Source of the DNA: Sclerodactyla briareus
Taxonomy: Eukaryota; Echinodermata; Holothuroidea; Dendrochirotida; Sclerodactylidae
Length of the DNA stretch: 64,000 bases
NCBI GenBank assembly: GCA_026419785.1
Contig: JAODTK010003754.1
Location: 310,001-374,000 of the forward strand
Direction: 5' to 3'
Shown: one piece after another, positions 24,931 to 36,560 of the stretch
How the letters are laid out: each line of letters begins with the position of its first letter
How positions within the stretch are numbered: position 1 is the first letter of the stretch
The notes under the pieces: generated by a model
The model's database searches: none
The model's input: only the letters and a program-made list of their open reading frames with translations
What the model was told of the DNA's origin: nothing
Position numbers and translations under genes: made by a program

Positions 24931-26884
24931 CCTGGTTTGGTTGGTCGTGAAGTTTTTGGAGAGTCTGTCTGGTTCAGAAGTTATAAATCGTAGTAAACGT
25001 GACAGAGTAGCACGGCATGACTTCCAACGGGGCCTCCGAGTCAACACCTAGATATATCGCTCTCAATTCGCGTTTTTTTTTAACAATCACACCGTAGTTT
25101 GACAGTTCAAATAGTAAACGGTTCAAACGCTGAACAGGTATCAATTCCCATACTGGTTAATTGTGGACGTTTAGTAAATGTAACAGAACAGTTTAGTAAA
25201 TGGTGTCTTTTTCACCCCTTTGAAATCGCATATTTGCTGTGTGCTTGGTCAAGTCGTTTACGGTATTGTGTGTGTTGGTTGGGGTGTATCATACTGGTTA
25301 CGCCCCTAGATTAGTTGGTTTTCTTTTCAGTATTTCATCTCATTCCGCTGTTATTTGCTGAATACATTCTTATTCTCTCCGCAGAAAATGGACGAATCAA
25401 TTTAGGGGGTGAAGAAGAAGGATCGTATTTGGTGAAGGGCTACTGCTTCGATAAGGCTTAGGAAATCTGCCAGGATGAGAAAAACGAAAAAAAAACAAAT
25501 AGTGTCGCCTACGTAACTAATTTAGTCCCTGTTGTCTCGCTCATTGTGACTCTCCAATTTAACGCGTAGCCCACAGTGAAGTTTCGTCATATCATTTACA
25601 TATCACCTCACAAAGCCCCAGCCAGAAGGAAATGAAGAAAACACTGTCCGGATGTTGCCATGGTGGCCGCGCGAAGCACGCCCGTCATTGACCTCTACTG
25701 TGGTTTCATCAACCTGAGCTGTTTGAACTGCCTTTTGACGGCCTTATTCAACTGACACTAAAAACACTCTCTGGGCAGTTCTGGGTTTTGTAAACTTTCT
25801 ATCATTTTGATCAGAAGTTCAAGAGGCCCACGTACGGTCGTTGACATGTCTCCCCTCCATGTCTCCCCTCCTCCGCCCACCTCAACGCCACTCATCGGTA
25901 ATGAATTTTGCACTACTGGGAGCTAGTTACTGTCATTGAATCACTATCGGATACCGTATTTTTATATTCACGATATCAAATCAATGACTAAAAGACTGAA
26001 ACCTTTCGAACAATTAAAATAATATTTACAACACAATGGCATTTGAGTAATAATAATAATAATGATAATAATACAATAATAATGAATTAATCATAATAAT
26101 AATACACAACTACCTATTTGCCACAAATGCGTCAGAAACTGCTCAGGGCGCACACAGAGCTCACAAAATAGCCTGTCGTAACTGTTGTAGAAATCGCTCA
26201 GAAAGTTTGCAATATTGATAGACCGTTTTATTCAAACTCTTTTCCAGTGCTGTAAATGCGTATCTCATTGATGGAGCAGTCCCACTTTACCTTTGACATT
26301 ATTATTTGAGTGTTTTCATTGAGAACTCTGTATTAGGAATACACTAGCACATCACAACATACTCGCCCTCACATAGAATGAGTGAAACAGGTTGCCACCA
26401 CCATGTAATGAGGACCTATGTTTTTCAAGTGAGAGGCTGAATATGTTTTATTAATGTCACTTACTAGCCGGGAATCAAACACCCTAGTCTTGGTGGAACG
26501 CGGGCCGAACTGGTAAGCCGGTGTTGACGGCTTACTTGAGCGAGTGTTTGGTTCCATATCTGAGCTAGTAAAACCCATCTACATTTTGAAACATGTACAC
26601 TCAAACCATCATGTTCTCACAAATGTGGTGTTTCCAACCTCATAAAATCACTCTCAGTACTGCGAGACCTGTTAAATTGTCTGTTGCAATCCTCCAACAG
26701 TTAGCGGACTTTGGCCACGCCCAATTGATATATTTAGTCAGGTGAACAAGAATAAGGCACGCAGCCGCAAGCTGCTATCCTTGAGTTATTGTCCACCCTT
26801 TTAGTCCTTGTATAATCGCTCAACGAGAATGCGGCTGGTACAGTTTCCAGACTCAATTGGTTTCTCCGGGCCGGTAAGGTATTT
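24931..26884. other. Unassigned interior of the 9.2-kb unit (copy 2)
   Basis: Equivalent of 15706-17789, with the segment shared with 6470-7000 at about 25510-26040 and an (ATA)n microsatellite at 26046-26105. Confidence 0.5.
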
Positions 26885-27770
26885 CAGAGCAATAGGGAAT
26901 TGCACTCTACTTCCACACGGGCAATTGCACCGCCCATTATTCGTGTTGTGACAGGCATAATCATCTTGACAATTGTGATACCATGTGGCTTTATTCGAAC
27001 ACCCACCCCCCCCCAGTCTTTCTCTTTGGGGTATGTTCTAGATGTATAGACGCAGATTTAGGGCTTAAATAGTGTTAAATATGCGCTCTTCTGGTTTAAC
27101 AATTTTGGCTAAGCTAAATTTCTTTGACCATGCAGGTTTCCGTGGTTTCTTCTTTTTCCCAATTGAGAAGAAATCATCCATTGGCTGGGCTATCAAGTAT
27201 CAATCAAACAATCGATTTGGAAAAAAAATAATCACCGATTTTCGAGCGAAAAAAAAAAGAACCAACTTCACCTTATTTTCATCCTTCTTTAGTCACACTA
27301 ACCGCCATATAGGGCTGGATGAGAATTCGCTTCGTGTCTTCTGATAGATCTTATGCTACAGCGTGTACCACTCGTATAAAAGCACTTCACGTTTGTTTTT
27401 TTTACGTTCTAAAGTCTTAATTGTTCTTGCAATCCGATAGCTTGAATAATCGTGCGAATCGATTACGATCATCCAGACTCGCTTGACCGTCATCCAATTT
27501 GTCTCGAGTGGGCTAGTAAGTACCCCACGTGTACTCCATGGGTTTATTTAATATTACAACTAGGCATTAAGCATTACTAATCGACCCGTGCCGGAGACAC
27601 TTACGGACCACTGACTGATCAAGTCGTAGACATGTCTATCAGGCTCGTCCAAACAATAAAAACAGTGACGCATTGGCATGGTAATTGAGTTAAGGCCTTG
27701 CTCTAGCCTACTGGACTTAGTGATTCTGTGTCTAATCGTTGAACATCAGTAATAGAATCAGAACGGCTTT
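26885..27770 (+). repeat. Intra-unit direct repeat, right member (copy 2)
   Basis: Equivalent of 17790-18690, with the CGAATCGATTACGATCA block near 27456. A C tract lies at about 27005-27013. Confidence 0.65.
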
Positions 27771-29039
27771 GAAGCTAGCTCGGTGTTCTATACAACTCAT
27801 TCATGTGAATGCTCATAACGACAAGTCTTGTTCGAGGGCGTTAAAGCCCTGACTGACCCCTAGATCCCACATTTCTTCCACACCGAGAAAATGGTAAAGT
27901 GTCCCTATCGCCACTGCAATCCAACTGTAATAAAGTTTTGAATTCCAATGCAACCAAACTGTTTCATAGACAATTAACTTTAGAAAAAAAAAAAAAAAAA
28001 CAATTTCGCTGTCAACCAATCATGGAATACTGATTTTTTCTACGCGCTGTGAGATTAAGTTAATCCCTTGTCGTCAGTGTTTCCACGTTTCCACAATTAC
28101 AACAGCAAGGTACGCCTAGCATAAATATGGGGTTCGTCACTTTGGTATGACCCGACCATGATTTCGGATGGGGACGTGAAATGGCGGTCCCATAACGCAG
28201 GTTGGGGAATCGGTCACCCTCTGCCTCGATATAATCTGACCACTAGTCGAGAAGAAAAGCACTTATCGCCGGTGCGGCTCCGATCCCGATCGCTCGCCAG
28301 GATACCCAAGATGACCATAATAAGCTTCTAGAAAGTCGTAAACTCAATTGGAAATAAAATAAAAAAACGCCAAAGCTCTGAAATGTGTCCTGTGCCTTCC
28401 CGCTGGGTGTCAGCATCAAGGGATTGATCCCAGGCAAACAGGGTAGCATTTGCCATTTCAGGTCTGTTCGTCAATTTACTATGCAATGTTGTTGGAATTT
28501 TGGGGAATTCGCAGATCTATACATGTTTGGAAACTGTATAGTGGAAGCATTCAGAAAACCAATTTTACTATTTGCTAGACGCACATACGGCAGTCACTTG
28601 GAATACAAGATGTCGCTTAAAATGGGCTGTTTTTTCATATTTACCTCTAGAGGACCAGAGTCCGGAATTTTAATTGCTGAACATATAATGGACATGATGT
28701 AAATTCGTGATGTCTTGGGACATTAAAATCAAATCTATATAATTAGGTTTGTAATAATTTAAGCATCAAAGGACCAATGCTTGGCACCATCTTGGATTTC
28801 AATATTCGGGTAAAAATGAATGATTCCTAATATCTCGGCATCTAGGCGAACCAGAATCTGGGTTTAACGGATCTATTTTAGGTATTAGGATTCAGTTACA
28901 GCACCAAGTACCATATGCTAAACAATGACATAATTTAGATGATGGAGATGGATTTGAATGACTGAGCAGATATTTCACTTCCGACGATGGTAATCATTAT
29001 TTGTTATCATTAACATCGAGGCAAGGACCATCATATGAT

Positions 29040-29965
29040 TTTCAGCAAGTACTAGAGTCTGATCAGTCTGACACTGAGTGCAGCCGGACATAGTCTTACA
29101 CCACTGGTATTGACCTGTAAGAACATTGAGCTGTTGAACAACCGCCTCTGCACTGGCATCCTCACATCCCTGTGATGGATCTGGGAGCTGGAGCTGTGTC
29201 CTTGTAGAGCCGTCTTAGAGGAACGCAGGATCTGCTGTTTATCAACGCTTGCCTGACCCCATTCTGTGACTGGTCTGGATTCGGAGAATGTGCTGCTTGA
29301 GAGCACCGGGATGGACATGCCGTTTGTCACTTTCAGTCTAGGCTGCGAACATATGCCATCACAGCTAGGAGATGCTCGCAATCACGGATGTCAGCAGCGA
29401 CGAAATGTAGTCGACCGAATGTAGCGATGCAGGTTTCATAAGGACGAACTTCGCACACGCCTTCGCGGTCACCCGTTCTAGATTTCTGTAATGCCTGGTC
29501 TCCCTTCATCTAAACTCTTATTACGCATTAACATATACAGAATGCAGCCGAATGGCATCCCCAGAATGTCACACATCAATATGAAGGCAGAGAGTCCATC
29601 AAATCATTCTATGCTACACAACCTTCACTGGCTCCCATTCGTGTGCGATTTCTACTTTAAGACCTTCAATGGATAATCTACAGCCTTCTCCACAATCACA
29701 AAAGGCCCATGTTCCAGTGCATTCTTTCTCTAAGAACCTCTCTATATACATCATACTCGTACTAAAACCGAAGGCAAACGTTCATTCTCTCGATTTATGG
29801 CCTTCGTTTTGGAACGTTCTTCGCGAGGATGTCTGTAACGCCTCCAGCATCAGCTCATCCAAGGAGGAACTGACAGCTAATCTTTCACGCTTCACTTCTT
29901 TTCTGGTCGTTCCTTGCTGTAAAGCGCTTTGGGGTCAGTGTATATAAAGCGATATCAAGAATTAC
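29040..29965 (+). pseudogene. LINE C-terminal region and 3' tail, copy A
   Basis: The plus strand reads LDFCNA at 29478-29495 and LHWLPF at 29623-29640, then a frame with FWNVLREDVCNASSISSxKEEL at about 29800-29880. This is the standard end of CR1/L2-group LINE proteins (SRLDYCNA...LHWLPV...LWNxLPxxxRxxxSxxSFKxxLK). The element closes with TTGCTGTAAAGCGCTTTGGGG and TATATAAAGCGATATCAAG at about 29914-29961. It is frameshifted at several points. The upstream part to 29040 is assigned by position only. Confidence 0.75.
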
Positions 29966-29989
29966 ACAGTTTTCAGGAATGGCGGGGGG

Positions 29990-31135
29990 CTAATCACTTA
30001 CCTTCCAACGATTGGGCGACTACTCAACCTAAAATGGACGTACTATTTCTACGCCAGACATTGACCTACTCTGTGAGCGCGAGGCCACTTTCTCTTCCCT
30101 CTATCTCGAAAATACATATTTATTAACGTTTATAACTCGCCCGACCTCTATCTTTACAGTGGCGGGCTACAAGAGTTGAAGATAGTAGTTACGGACATAA
30201 ATGTAAGTAAACCCCCTCACACATATTGTTATATCAGGCGATTTCAACCGGAACAGTATCGTCCTCGAGACTATGACTATAAAACATTTATCTTTAATCT
30301 TTTATCACCTATCCCCGAGCTCATCAGTCCATTACGACGGTGTCCATTCAAGGATGAATGTTTAATTTTCGAAGCAGTTAGGGACCCTGGCTACGTCGGA
30401 CCATTATGCTATTGGTATTCTATACCTATTTATTATTTTATAACCGAACTAACATCGGGCTCCACCCCAACGAAACAAACGAAAGTGGAAAGAGATATAT
30501 TAACGATGATACCATCGCTGACCTACAGAGCATGCTTGCTCCTACTGACTGGGCGGTGCTCACTCGACTCCAGCGATGATATCGAGAAAATCACTGAGGT
30601 AGTCGCAATAATGTTAACCTTGTCTGCGGACGTATTTATTCCGAAAAACCCCAGCCCCTGGCGGAGCATAAAAGACTTGCCTGCAGATGACCCAATTAAG
30701 CACACTAAGAGGGAGAAGAGGTGCCATCTACAATGGAGACGGACACTACGGAAAAGGATACATCGCGACATCAATCGACATGGCAGAGTCCCGAAGCGAC
30801 ACTTCCAGGAGGTAACGGCGCAACTCTGGAGCCCTCTGGGGATCTGTGAAGTCGACCATGGAATCCTATGCAACGAGAAACCACAATATCCATTACCTTT
30901 GTGCTGAACTAAATCACTTTTGGACGCTTTAACGATATAGCAAATAAAGACATTGAATATCTCTATCCAGAAGTAAATGAAATGTTACTATTTGATGAAA
31001 ATGACGTTAGGCGAGCTAGTTTTTCAACAAGTGAGGAAAGGGTGTCTCCGGGGTAATGATAAAATGCCAATGGTGGTGTTCTAAGTTTTGTTCTCATGAA
31101 CTGTGCAATATTTTTACTGAGATATATAATGGACT
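29990..31135 (+). pseudogene. LINE endonuclease domain and start of RT, copy A
   Basis: VISGDFN at 30228-30248 and TSDHYAI with SDH at 30396-30404 are two hallmark motifs of the APE-type endonuclease that nicks target DNA for LINE insertion. They are in the same frame, 159 bases apart, with one stop between. A linker with an arginine/lysine-rich stretch (near 30700-30780) follows, then an RT N-terminal GNDKMP-like step near 31052-31070 and an FVLMNCA-like step. The 243-codon open frame at 30176-30907 is mostly the wrong frame of this domain in its first part. The unit boundary cuts the RT. Confidence 0.8.
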
Positions 31136-33630
31136 GAGTAATTCGTTGGATGCTTGGGACATTAACAAACTATATATTATGATTGTATAATGTAGCAATC
31201 AAAGGAACAATGCTTGGCGACCATCTTGGATTTTCAAAAATTCAGGGTAAAAATGAATGGATTCCTAATATCTCGGGCATCTAGGCGAAACAGAATAATG
31301 GTTTAAGGGGATATCTATTTTAGGAGAGGAATTCAGTAGACCAAGTACAATATGCTTAAACGGTGACATATTTAGATGATGGTAGATGATTTGAATGACT
31401 GAGCAAGAATTTCACTTCCGACGATGTAATTCATTATTTGTTTATATTATTAAACATCCGAGGGCACAAAGACCATCATAATGATTTTCAGCAAGTACTA
31501 GAGTCCTGATCAGTCTGACACTGAGTGAAGCACTGACATAGTCTGGTAAACACTGGTAATTGACCGTAAGAACATTGAAGCTGTTGAACAAACGGCTCTG
31601 CACTGCATCTCCAATCCCCGGTGATGGGGCATTGGGCGCTGGGAGCTTGTGTACTTGTAGAAGCCGTCCTTAGAGGATCCAGGATCTGTGTTATCAACGC
31701 TTGCCTGGACCCCATACTGTGGACCGAGGTATGGAGGATAGGAGAGGTGCTTGAGAGCACCGGGATGGAATGCAGTTTGTCACTTTCAGTCATATGCTTG
31801 CGGAACAGATGCCATCACAGCTCCGGAGATGCTCGCCAATCACGGATTGTCAGCAGAGACGAATGTAGCGACCGGGGTGGAAACTGTAGCGAGGCAGGTC
31901 GTCGAATTACGAACGCGCACACGCATTCGCGTCACCCGTACTAGAGTTCTGTAATGCTGGTCTCCCTTCATCTAAACTCTTCGTAAGCATTAACATATAC
32001 AGATGCAGCCCCCAGAATTGTCACCACATACATATGAAGCAGAGGCCATCAATCATTAATTATGCTACACAACCTCACTGGCGCCCATTCGTGGCGAATT
32101 TCTACTTTAAGACCTTCAATGGATAATCCACAGCCTATCTCCACAATAACAAAAGGCCCATGTTCCAGTTGCATTTCTTTATCTACAACCTCTTAGACAA
32201 TCAATAACTCGTACTAAACCGAAGGCAAACGTTTCATTCTCTCGATTAGGCATTCGTTTGGAAAACGTTCTTCGCGAGGAGCTGTAACGCCTCCAGCTCA
32301 GATCATCAAGGAGGAACTGAAAGCTAATCTATTCACTCTTCACTTCTGTTCTGTTCAGTTCCTTGCTGGTAAAGCGCTTTGGGGCAGTGTATAGGAGCGA
32401 TATACAAGAATGATAACCAGTTTGCAGGCGAATGGAGGGGGGGTAATAACTAATTGCCAAAGATTGGGCGACTACTTTCAACCTAAAATTGGACCGTACT
32501 ATTTTCTACGACCAGACCATTGACTACTTGCTGTGAAGCGCGAGGCCACGTTTTTTCTCCGAGTCTATCTCGAAAGGAATACAATTATATTATTAACGTT
32601 TATAATCGCCCGAACTCTTCTACAGTGGCTGACAAAGTTGACGAAGTAGGTTACGGACTAATGGTGGATAAGAACCCCCGCTCACATCTTGTTATATCAA
32701 GGCGATTTCAACACGGGAAAATGATCTTGTCATCGAGAGATTGAACTATAAAACCGGATCTTTATCACCTATCCCCGGACGGCTCAGTCCCATTATCGAC
32801 GGTGGTCCATGTCAAGATGAATGTTATATTTCGAAGCAGAGCAGGTAGGGGACCCTGGCTAACGTCGGACCATTATGCGATTGTATTCTACCTATTTACC
32901 GAATACATCGGGAAACTCCACCCAAACGAAACAAACGAAAAGTGGAAAGAGATATAAACGATGATAATCGTAGACCTACAGGCAGCTTACTCTACTGACT
33001 GGCGCGTGCTCACCGAATTCCAGCGATGATCTCGAGAAAATCACTGGGTAGTCAGCGAATATGTTTATAATTGTGCGGGACGTATGTATCCGAGAAAATC
33101 CCAGCCCGGAGGAGCTGATGAAAAGACTGCCTCAGATGAACAAAATTAAGCAATAGGAGAGGGAGAAGAGGATTCGCCCTCGACAATGGAGGACAGGCAC
33201 ACGAGGAAGAAGGATACAGCGCGACATCGAATCGCCGTCCAGGAGGGACCGGAAGCGATCCAATTCAGGGAGAACACACCGCTCCCCCCACACCCGACCA
33301 GAAGAAAACCAGAAAGAGAACACGAAATCTTGGAGCCCTCTGGGATCTGTTGAAGTCGACCAGGGAATCATGATGCTAACGAGAACCAAAATATCCAGTA
33401 CCTTGGTGCTGAACTAAATAACACTTTGGACGTTTACGATATGGCAATAAATAAAGACATTGATTATCTCTACCAAAGTAAATGACATTTACTATTGATG
33501 AAAATGCCGTTAGGCGAGCGGTTTTCACAAGTGAGGAAAGGGGTTGTCATCGGGGTATGATAAAATGCCATGGGGGTTGTTCTGTTTTGTTCTATGAACT
33601 GTGCAACTTTTTATGCGATATATATAATAA
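31136..33630. repeat. Tandem unit of ~2.45 kb, copy B
   Basis: Second copy of 28680-31135. The sequence after 33630 is not duplicated, and the LINE that starts in this copy continues to 35048. Confidence 0.88.
31480..32410 (+). pseudogene. LINE C-terminal region and 3' tail, copy B
   Basis: Equivalent of 29040-29965. LEFCNA (for LDFCNA) is at 31941-31958; the ACTGGCGCCCATTCGTG step near 32078 takes the place of LHWLPF; the TGGTAAAGCGCTTTGGGGCAG tail is at about 32368-32389. Because copy A ends in an RT start and this segment opens the next copy, a reader could take 29990-32410 for one LINE, but the central RT between 31135 and 31900 is not recognisable. Confidence 0.7.
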
Positions 33631-35048
33631 GAGTATCAATCAGAGTATAATTCCTTCAGGCCTGGAAGCAGGGAAAGTCACCATTCCGAAATGCCAAAAC
33701 CTACTGTGGAAATAATTACCGTCAATTGAATCTGCCAGTATTGCTTTCAATTGCATGCAAAAGGTTTTGTTACCAAATATTAGTGAAGCTCTTAGCCATT
33801 ATGGGATTATTGCCAGTTTGTTATAGAGGGGGGTGTCGGTTCCGACGTATTTTAAACTCTATAATCACATGGACGTTGGTTTGAATTGAAGGACCTACTG
33901 TCGCCAGAGTTGTATTTGTCTTTGTATTTTTTCTAGTGCTTTAACACGTGTTGCTAAATATTTAATCAGTGATCTTCACATTTGGTATTCAACCATTGGC
34001 TTATTCACTGGCTTGCCAACTTTTTGCAGGGGGGTTGGTCAAGGAAAGTCAAGATCGATAAGGTTTCGGATTATTATGATATATAAGATCGGGTTCGCAA
34101 GGTGGTCCATGTCAGCCTTTAATTTGTATACTGTATACAAAGACATACAATCCAGTCCGAAGCTCTGTGATCAAATATGCGACGATTTACGCCATGTGCG
34201 GCAAAATATCCAAGGTGACACACATTAGGGACAAGAAATGTAAAATTTTTTATTGATATTACTAACAAGTGCGAGGAGAAAAATCTCTCCTCAACCCATC
34301 GAAATCAAAGGAAAGGCTTGCTTGAAAAATATTACATAAAAACATGCTGGTCTAATGAAACTAAGTTCTGACCCGTAATGGTGATTCGCCCGTTGATCGT
34401 GTGCAAGATACTACATATCTTGGTGTGCTTATCGACAGCAAACTAACATTTCTAAACCATGTTTTCTACAGTGTAGACGGGTTTACTATATAGTATCTAC
34501 ATTATGTATCTGTCCTTTCTTTTAAAAGTGATGTTCGAATAAAGTATTTACTACATCCATCTTGCTAATATCTTATACGCAAGTGCAGTATGGTGTCAAT
34601 TTCTGCTATCGCGTGATAAGCAGAGGGATCGAGCTTGCCTAAATATGTGCCAGAAATTTTAAGTGGATTATTGAGGATAGCATGGAAAAGGTTAATAGTG
34701 CCGCCAGGACGTGATATAATAAGAATTGCCCAGGCCCATTCAAGAGATGAGAAGCATCCGCTTGCTGAGCTGACTCACCTCTGTCAGCATACTAGTTATA
34801 ATTCGGAACGGGCAATAAACAAAAAGTTATAGAGTGCAAGCCCCTTTAAGAACTTCCTTCGTGTATAGAGCATCTATTTTTACAAACATCACACACTTTG
34901 CGTGATTTCTATTAACAAGTCTTCCACTATTTTCATCGATATTTTACTTAAATTTAAAATTGTATATATTGCTTTTACCCTTTCCTTATTATAAATTGTA
35001 TTTTAGTTGCTATTATGTACGGAAGCAATAAACAAAACAACAAAACAG
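32440..35048 (+). pseudogene. Nearly full-length frameshifted LINE (endonuclease + RT)
   Basis: In order I read an IINVYNRPNSSTVAD stretch near 32590-32630; GDFN at 32701-32712 (one extra A before it shifts the frame relative to VIS); SDH at 32865-32873; a linker; an RT entry with VRRA near 33510; a PSGLEAGKVTIPKC step near 33654-33690; an NNYRQLNLP step; a GVGQGK step near 34026-34044 (degraded GVPQGS); a CEEKNL...LNPSKSKE stretch near 34272-34310; YLGVLID at 34416-34436; and an ILYASAVW step near 34570. A 3' UTR ends in AATAAACAAAACAACAAAA at about 35028-35046. No YADD box is readable. It is dead, with many frameshifts. The tail type differs from the LDFCNA family next to it. Confidence 0.8.
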
Positions 35049-35059
35049 CACACTCTATC

Positions 35060-35330
35060 TTTCCAGTTCGTTGTTGTAAGGGATTTGGGGCAGTGCATTA
35101 AAATGTAATAAGTCTGAGCCACTCTATCACGCTTAGTATTTTTAATTCAATTCAGTTATGTTCTCTAACAAACACCGTAGACATTGCGAGGCCACCGAAC
35201 ATTTTCTGGTCATCAATTTAATTTTGCGAACATTTAAGAATGATACTTCATACAGACGAACTACAACATCATTTAAACAGTTATGAAAACAATGCAGTCG
35301 GAGTCTTGTATCTGCGGACAGCAAAATCTC
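35060..35330 (+). repeat. LINE 3' UTR fragment, third copy of the 1-kb tail family
   Basis: The TTGTTGTAAGGGATTTGGGG start, the CTCTAACAAACACCGTAGAC block, CCACCGAACATTTTCTGG and the CTACAACATCATTTAAAC block match 51495-51715 and 160-380 in order. It lies directly after the A-rich end of the LINE at 32440-35048. Confidence 0.65.
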
Positions 35331-36359
35331 CGTGGCAACTACACTGCATTTTTTTTTTTTTTTCGGCCATTTCCACATTTATTGTTGTTCACATTCACTG
35401 ACCTCTACTGACATCTGTCTAGACCATGGAATAACTAACTGGGAACATGTCTATACCACGTTAGCCTATTTTGCTATCAGTGCCATTCCTAAGCCTGTGG
35501 CAGTGGAACAGTGGAAAACACACTTCCCACAGAAAGGAATATCTACATTGTTGACACTCATAGTTATAGTTGAACCACGCCACAAGTTACCATCAAACAC
35601 ATTTAGTGGGGGGGGGGGGAGGCGCAGCCCCCATTTCTTGTCACCCGGGAGAATTGGACGAGATGTAATGAAAACCAATCCTGTGAGGATGGTCTAATGT
35701 AAACTAGGCGAGAATGCGATGAAAGACAAATCCACACCCCCTGGACAAGGTTTTAATTTCAACTATTCTGCCGAACTGGACCTTCTGATAGATAAGGTAA
35801 ACACTGCTCAGCAAGGTGGAGTAAGTAAACAACTTGTCTGGCAGCAGAGAGCTCAAAAATAAGTTGAAATTAGGGTAATTAATTGGATGTAATTAAAATC
35901 TAATAACACTATGCGAACATCAATGTAGCTAATAAGCTCGCAAGTAGAAGCTTCACCACCACAAATTTCAAAATGATCGCATGTATGGTTTAGAATGTAT
36001 GAATGAACGTGACAACATAGGGACAACCCGAACTACGAACGAACGAACGAACGAACGACGACGGAGGACATGATGACTTGTAGGGCTGCTCCCGCACTAA
36101 ATAACGACGGAGGCAAGTAAATTCTTGAAGATATAACGAGTCCAATACGCGGATGTATATCGTGTTAGGCTGCCGACTTCGGATAACGGGGTTGTATCGC
36201 ACGAGGCCTAAACTGACGAAATCGGCCAGTCCAGACTCTCTCTACTACAATCGTCGCCTTGCTCTGCTCGCCCTCTGCTTCGCTCTTGGTGGAAACTATT
36301 TACTTTAAGGTTTGGTGCGCATTGGTTGGATGAAAAAGTTTCAATGATCATCGATCACA
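35331..36359. other. Non-coding, with a G tract and a GAAC microsatellite
   Basis: A 15-base T tract lies at about 35350, a G tract with GGCGCAGCCCCC at about 35608-35631, and a (GAAC)n run at about 36027-36057. The two overlapping open frames around the G tract have no motif I know. Confidence 0.5.
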
Positions 36360-36560
36360 TGCGTGTTATATAGGATAGGCTGAACGTGCTCCATTTATTT
36401 GCTAGACGTCTAGTGTTTTTTTTGTTGCCAACCGTATTTGGAACATTGGGCGCGTTTCAGATAGCATGGTAATAAAGAAAAGATTGCAATGCTTAATCAA
36501 TGTTATATTAGAATGTGAACAATTTGAATTCGCCAGTCTCGAGTTACAAAGACGAAAATC
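36360..36560 (+). repeat. Dispersed module shared with 50.1-51.0 kb
   Basis: TTTGGAACATTGGGCGCGTTTC, ATCATGGTAA-like and AGTGTGAACAATTTGAATTCGCC then AGTCTCGAGTTAC blocks match 50388-50515, where they read AGAGTGTGAACAATTTGAAA and CCCAGTCTCGAGTTGCAA. The GTGTTATAT and TTTGCTAGACG steps near 36362-36408 also occur near 50095-50130. Confidence 0.65.

Larger units (their letters stand above)
19426..28540. repeat. Tandem unit of ~9.2 kb, copy 2
   Basis: Second copy of 10215-19425, joined directly. It carries every landmark of copy 1 in the same order. Single-base gains and losses occur at high density throughout, including inside coding remnants, so frames that stay open for 131 codons in copy 1 are cut to 74 here. 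Confidence 0.9.
28680..31135. repeat. Tandem unit of ~2.45 kb, copy A
   Basis: Head-to-tail duplicate of 31136-33630. Start landmarks: ATATAATGGAC then GGGACATTAA near 28716 and 31158. End landmarks: GATAAAATGCCA near 31060 and 33558, and CATGAACTGTGCAA near 31096 and its match near 33594. It begins about 140 bases after the 9.2-kb tandem ends. The copies again differ mainly by small indels. Confidence 0.88.

Noticed and set aside
30176..30907. 243-codon open frame, the longest in the left 60 kb
   Set aside because: It lies over the LINE endonuclease but reads a shifted frame at the GDFN motif, so it is not the native protein. I annotate the LINE remnant instead.
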